Assembly: GCA_010027295.1 (NCBI GenBank)
Contig: RGVM01000083.1
Location: 1-8,593 of the forward strand
Origin: Chitinophagia bacterium
GTDB lineage: Bacteria > Bacteroidota > Bacteroidia > Chitinophagales > Chitinophagaceae
Direction of reading: 5' to 3'
DNA: 8,593 bases
The notes beneath the pieces are model-generated. The model saw only the letters and a list, made by a program, of their open reading frames with translations. It did no database searches and was not told where the DNA came from. This document shows, in pieces, positions 6,389 to 8,593 of the stretch. Position numbers and translations under genes: made by a program. Position 1 is the first letter of the stretch. Each line of letters begins with the position of its first letter.

Positions 6389-6811
6389 TCAGGCTTCCGC
6401 GTCCTGTCCTTCGGCTTCCTCTTGCTGTTTTGGGGCTTCGATGGTCACGCCCACTTTGCCGAGGATGCCGAGCCAGCGCACCATCTTCTTCATATCGCTG
6501 TTGTAGACACGTTCCAGGTCGATACTGGGGTATACTTCGGAGAAGTATTTACGAACGGCGGCGGCGTCCTTCTCATCGGGCAGCGGGAGGCTGGAGGCCT
6601 GCATGGCCAGCAGCACTTCTGCGAGGTTCACATTGTCGCCGGTGGTGTAGACCTCGATGCTCTCCAGGTGGGAGAAGTTGTGGACGCGACTCGAGACGAA
6701 CCGAGTGTTCTTGTCCTCCAGGGATCTGACGAGGGCGCCGTCGTTCTTGCTGCTGAGGAGTTCGTAGAGGCCCGGTAGGCCCGTGACGGAGATGATCTTT
6801 CGGTATTCCAT
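6389..6811 (-). CDS. DUF5606 domain-containing protein
   Basis: This 140-residue protein matches the DUF5606 pattern, a small Bacteroidota protein of unknown function. The N-terminal part has the typical KIISVTGLPGLYELLSSKNDGALVRSLEDKN followed by HLESIEVYTTGDNVNLAEVL (residues 5-67). The C-terminal half has VRKYFSEVYPSIDLERVYNSDMKKMVRWLGIL (86-117). The last 15 residues are acidic and Glu/Gln/Ala-rich, a probably disordered tail. There is no signal peptide or membrane segment, so it should be cytoplasmic. I chose the ATG at 6811 because the family begins there. The frame stays open upstream to 7330, but that stretch runs through the repeats at 6870-7071 and into the antisense of the dsbA-like gene, so it is not coding. 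The M3 peptidase gene follows after 38 bases; a link in function is unknown. Confidence 0.85.
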   Translation of the reverse strand: MEYRKIISVTGLPGLYELLSSKNDGALVRSLEDKNTRFVSSRVHNFSHLESIEVYTTGDNVNLAEVLLAMQASSLPLPDEKDAAAVRKYFSEVYPSIDLERVYNSDMKKMVRWLGILGKVGVTIEAPKQQEEAEGQDAEA

Positions 6812-6869
6812 ATGATTGTTCAGAGGCTGCAAGTTACAGGTTTGGGGTGGAAAGGGCGATGGCGGTAGT

Positions 6870-6952
6870 GCTGAAAGGGCAACCGTAGAGCTTGCAGGCG
6901 TGGCTCTCCGCCTGCGGCGGATGCCACGCGGAACCGATAATGTGTGCCACGG
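6870..6952. repeat. Hairpin-forming intergenic repeat, copy A
   Basis: This is the first of two direct repeats set 119 bases apart. Bases 6888-6938 (51 nt) are identical to 7007-7057. Similarity goes on to 6952 with two mismatches, and back to 6870 with several. The core folds into a strong two-part hairpin: GCGTGGC at 6898-6904 pairs with GCCACGC at 6923-6929, and inside it CCGCC at 6908-6912 pairs with GGCGG at 6916-6920 around a TGC loop. An alternative stem pairs GCAGGCG with CGCCTGC. This resembles a REP-like or small non-autonomous palindromic element. No transposase is present in the window. Confidence 0.85.
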
Positions 6953-6988
6953 CTCGCTGGTACTCACGGAGAAAGGTCTGAGAGGGTT

Positions 6989-7071
6989 GCTGAAAAGGCA
7001 GGCTTTGAGCTTGCAGGCGTGGCTCTCCGCCTGCGGCGGATGCCACGCGGAACCGATGATGTGTGCCTCGG
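6989..7071. repeat. Hairpin-forming intergenic repeat, copy B
   Basis: This is the second copy of the repeat at 6870-6952, with 51 identical bases (7007-7057) and the same hairpin at 7017-7048. It differs near its start: it has AAAAGGCAGGCTTTG (6993-7007) where copy A has a different 7-base stretch. That variant is the one seen again at the right end of the window. It lies 60 bases downstream of the dsbA-like stop codon. Confidence 0.85.
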
Positions 7072-7082
7072 CAACCGATGAG

Positions 7083-7099
7083 GGATGCCACTCGGAACC
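7083..7099. repeat. Degenerate fragment of the same repeat
   Basis: GGATGCCACTCGGAACC matches the right-hand part of the repeat core (GGATGCCACGCGGAACC, in both copies) with one mismatch. It seems to be the remnant of a third unit, or the end of a partial duplication. Confidence 0.55.
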
Positions 7100-7130
7100 C
7101 TCTTGATGCTCCGACATATTCTTCCTTCGG

Positions 7131-7781
7131 TCAGGGCTGGATATCGGCGAGGGTTTTTTCCATTCGTTGGCGAAGTGTGTCGAGGTCGGTATATCCCCGT
7201 GCCAACAGATGGAAGCTGAGTTCACCCGTCTGCAGGAGCACGGCGGGGAAACCGGTGACTTGGAGTTGGGCCACCATGGAGAACTCCTGGTGTGCGCGTC
7301 CGAGGTATTCCTCCGAGGATAGTTTCTCATAGAACTCCGTCTCGGGGATGTCGAACTGAGGGAGTAGGTGCCGGTAGGCCTCGTTGTCGGTGAGGTCTCG
7401 TCCCTCGTAATGGAGGGCGTGCTGGAGGGAGGCCGCGAAGGGGATGGACTTGTCGGGGTGGTATTCCTTGAGAATGCAGAGCGCCACGGCGGCTTTTTCG
7501 GAATGCGGGTACCAGTCGCTCAAATCCGGGTTTCGGACATGCCACAGGAACTCCTCCCCGAATCGTATCCCGGTGAGCTCCTCGACCCTTGTGTATCCGT
7601 TGCGGATGAACTCCGCAATGGCGGATATAGGTTTCGCCGACGTGCTGGGTATCATGCCGCCGGACAGGGTTTCGAAAGCCAGTCTTCCCGAGAATTCCAC
7701 CTCGATGCGGCGGATGACCGGGCTGAAGCCGTAGCACCAGCCACAGTAGGCGTCGTAGCAGTAGTAGAGGGTGGGTGTCAT
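7131..7781 (-). CDS. DsbA family thioredoxin-fold protein (FrnE-like)
   Basis: This 216-residue protein is a DsbA-type thioredoxin-fold oxidoreductase. The active site is C13-G-W-C16 in YYCYDAYCGWCYGFSPV, a form common in the FrnE-like branch. The cis-proline loop VTGFPAVLL is at about 176-184, with P179. A helical insertion separates the two, as expected of DsbA folds. There is no signal peptide, so unlike classical DsbA it should be cytoplasmic. It may act as a disulfide isomerase, reductase or glutathione-dependent enzyme, which sequence cannot decide. The ATG at 7781 was chosen because the thioredoxin fold starts immediately after it; the frame is open further upstream only as antisense-like, proline-rich filler inside the neighbouring gene. 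The start overlaps the desaturase stop by ATGA, so the pair is an operon. Repeats follow downstream. Confidence 0.9.
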   Translation of the reverse strand: MTPTLYYCYDAYCGWCYGFSPVIRRIEVEFSGRLAFETLSGGMIPSTSAKPISAIAEFIRNGYTRVEELTGIRFGEEFLWHVRNPDLSDWYPHSEKAAVALCILKEYHPDKSIPFAASLQHALHYEGRDLTDNEAYRHLLPQFDIPETEFYEKLSSEEYLGRAHQEFSMVAQLQVTGFPAVLLQTGELSFHLLARGYTDLDTLRQRMEKTLADIQP

Positions 7782-8533
7782 GTCCGGTCCTTCACCTGTT
7801 CGAATCGGTCTTCGTAATCCTCCCGGATGGTGCCCATCCATCTGTCCCAGAAGAGGAAGTAGAGCCCGTAGTTGCCTTTGAAGTGCTGGTGGTGCTGGTT
7901 GTGGTTGACGGACGTGTTCACCCATCTTCCCACCGGGTGGCGGCTGAAGCCTTTGGGGTAGAGTTCCCAGCCGAGATGGCCATAGACGTTGTACATGATG
8001 GAGAAGAGGAAGAAAAGCGCGAAGTGGAGGGGGTGGATGGGAATCGTGAAGAGGAAGACGGCGAAGATGCCCACTTCGACGACCGCTTCGAGGGGATGGA
8101 AGGCGTAGGCCGCCCAGGGCGAGGGATTCGTGGAGCGGTGGTGGACGAGGTGGAACCATCGGAACAGCGCGGGGTGGTGCATGAGGCGATGGGTCCAGTA
8201 GAAGTAGGTGTCGTGCATGAGGGTCATGACGGGGAAGGCGAGCAGGAACCAGGCCCATCCGTATTCGGCTATGTCGGTGTAGAGGGTCGTATGCGGGCGT
8301 ACGACCGGGTTCTTGATCAGCAGGAGGGGGACGGTGCCGAAGATGGCGATGGTGAAGATGGAGTAGCCGATTTCACGAAGATAGTCGGTCCCTTTCGGGA
8401 ATCGTTGCTGGATCTTACGGGAGGTGATGGCCGAGCGGAGGATGACATAACATATAAGGAAGGCGATCCCGGCGACGATGAAATACCGGCTTCCGACCTT
8501 CTGAGCGATGTTGAGGTAGTCGTGGAGCGTCAT
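7778..8533 (-). CDS. Sterol desaturase / fatty acid hydroxylase superfamily membrane protein
   Basis: This 251-residue integral membrane protein belongs to the fatty acid hydroxylase superfamily of non-heme di-iron oxygenases, which hydroxylate or desaturate lipids. The histidine boxes are intact: H107-DTYFYWT-H115-RLM-H119-H120, H128-LV-H131-H132, and N210-H211-NQ-H214-H215-Q-H217. H146 (AFHPLE) and H186 (YGHLGWE) are also conserved positions in this family. Hydrophobic segments lie at about 17-35, 55-74, 92-106 and 154-181, so the His boxes face the cytoplasm. The substrate is not predictable; candidates are a carotenoid, sterol-like lipid or fatty acid. Length is family-typical. A good promoter precedes it (8553-8582). 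Its stop overlaps the start of the DsbA-like gene. Confidence 0.92.
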   Translation of the reverse strand: MTLHDYLNIAQKVGSRYFIVAGIAFLICYVILRSAITSRKIQQRFPKGTDYLREIGYSIFTIAIFGTVPLLLIKNPVVRPHTTLYTDIAEYGWAWFLLAFPVMTLMHDTYFYWTHRLMHHPALFRWFHLVHHRSTNPSPWAAYAFHPLEAVVEVGIFAVFLFTIPIHPLHFALFFLFSIMYNVYGHLGWELYPKGFSRHPVGRWVNTSVNHNQHHQHFKGNYGLYFLFWDRWMGTIREDYEDRFEQVKDRT

Positions 8534-8552
8534 AGATGCAGGTGTAGACGTG

Positions 8553-8582
8553 CAAAGGTAAGGAACCGAAGGGGCGACAAAA
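8553..8582 (-). promoter_or_regulatory. Promoter of the desaturase-dsbA operon
   Basis: On the minus strand TACCTTTG (8560-8553) is an exact match to the Bacteroidota -7 consensus TAnnTTTG. TTTTG (8582-8578) provides a -33 element, with 17 bases between its TTTG and the -7 box. The -7 box lies 19 bases before the ATG. The -33 box coincides with the start of the repeat-like bases at the window edge. Confidence 0.6.
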
Positions 8583-8593
8583 GGCAGGCTTTG
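8579..8593. repeat. Probable start of another copy of the intergenic repeat, cut by the window end
   Basis: AAAAGGCAGGCTTTG is identical to 6993-7007 in repeat copy B and has the same orientation. In copy B this stretch runs directly into the 51-base core. The window ends at that point, so the rest cannot be seen. A 15-base match at a gene boundary is unlikely by chance but not impossible. Confidence 0.5.

Larger units (their letters stand above)
6812..7130. other. Gene-free spacer carrying a repeat cluster
   Basis: No gene is supported in these 319 bases. They hold two long direct repeats (6870-6952 and 6989-7071), a degenerate third piece (7083-7099), and 58 bases of leader before the DUF5606 ATG. 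The best promoter-like sequence for DUF5606 is TAACTTGC on the minus strand (about 6834-6827), a poor match to TAnnTTTG. The short frames that cross the region fall in different registers in the two copies, as expected for non-coding DNA. Confidence 0.7.

Noticed and set aside
6870..7099. CRISPR array
   Set aside because: There are only two full units, the repeats are too long, spacing is not regular for three units, and no cas genes are present.
6389..7330. Long version of the DUF5606 frame (313 codons)
   Set aside because: The extra N-terminus is encoded by the repeat region and by the antisense of the dsbA-like gene. The family begins at the ATG at 6811.
7131..8258. Long version of the DsbA-like frame (375 codons)
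   Set aside because: The added N-terminus is Pro/Arg/Leu-rich filler in another frame of the desaturase gene, and the thioredoxin fold starts right after the ATG at 7781.
1..8593. New defence or phage-related system
   Set aside because: No nuclease, helicase, reverse transcriptase, integrase, phage or toxin-antitoxin gene is seen. All genes fit metabolism, transport or regulation.

Overview
The window looks like chromosomal DNA from a GC-rich member of the Bacteroidota. Three things support this. There is a TonB-dependent receptor of the Bacteroidota type (signal peptide, STN domain, carboxypeptidase-regulatory-like domain, then plug and barrel). There is a DUF5606-type protein, a family I know from Bacteroidota. 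There are TAnnTTTG-type -7 promoter elements in front of two genes and no clear Shine-Dalgarno sequences. A Sco/SenC protein suggests the organism respires with a copper cytochrome oxidase. I cannot name a genus from the sequence alone.

Positions 1-3427 (minus strand, read right to left) hold a MerC-like four-helix membrane protein, an unrecognised secreted protein of about 214 residues, and a TonB-dependent receptor. The receptor starts inside the stop region of the secreted protein. It is broken: its first 175 codons and the rest of the gene lie in different frames, with the join at about 1788-1800, and it runs off the left edge of the window. Positions 3428-3528 are a divergent promoter region with a perfect 15-bp palindrome. 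Positions 3529-4583 (plus strand) hold a Sco/SenC thioredoxin-fold copper chaperone and a Fur-family repressor that overlap by ATGA. The arrangement suggests one metal-responsive locus: the Fur-family protein may bind the palindrome and control merC (and through it the secreted protein and receptor), and perhaps its own operon.

Positions 4632-6811 (minus strand) hold a DUF5606 protein followed by an M3-family oligoendopeptidase, probably one transcript. The region 6812-7130 has no gene. It holds two near-identical copies of a hairpin-forming repeat plus a degenerate third piece. Positions 7131-8533 (minus strand) hold a fatty acid hydroxylase/sterol desaturase-type membrane protein and a FrnE-like DsbA protein that overlap by ATGA. 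The desaturase gene has a good Bacteroidota promoter. The last 15 bases of the window match the start of the repeat, so another copy may begin at the right edge and overlap this promoter.

Most of the window is ordinary core and accessory metabolism. The points worth a second look are the hairpin repeat family, the palindromic operator with its metal-homeostasis neighbourhood, and the frameshifted receptor.
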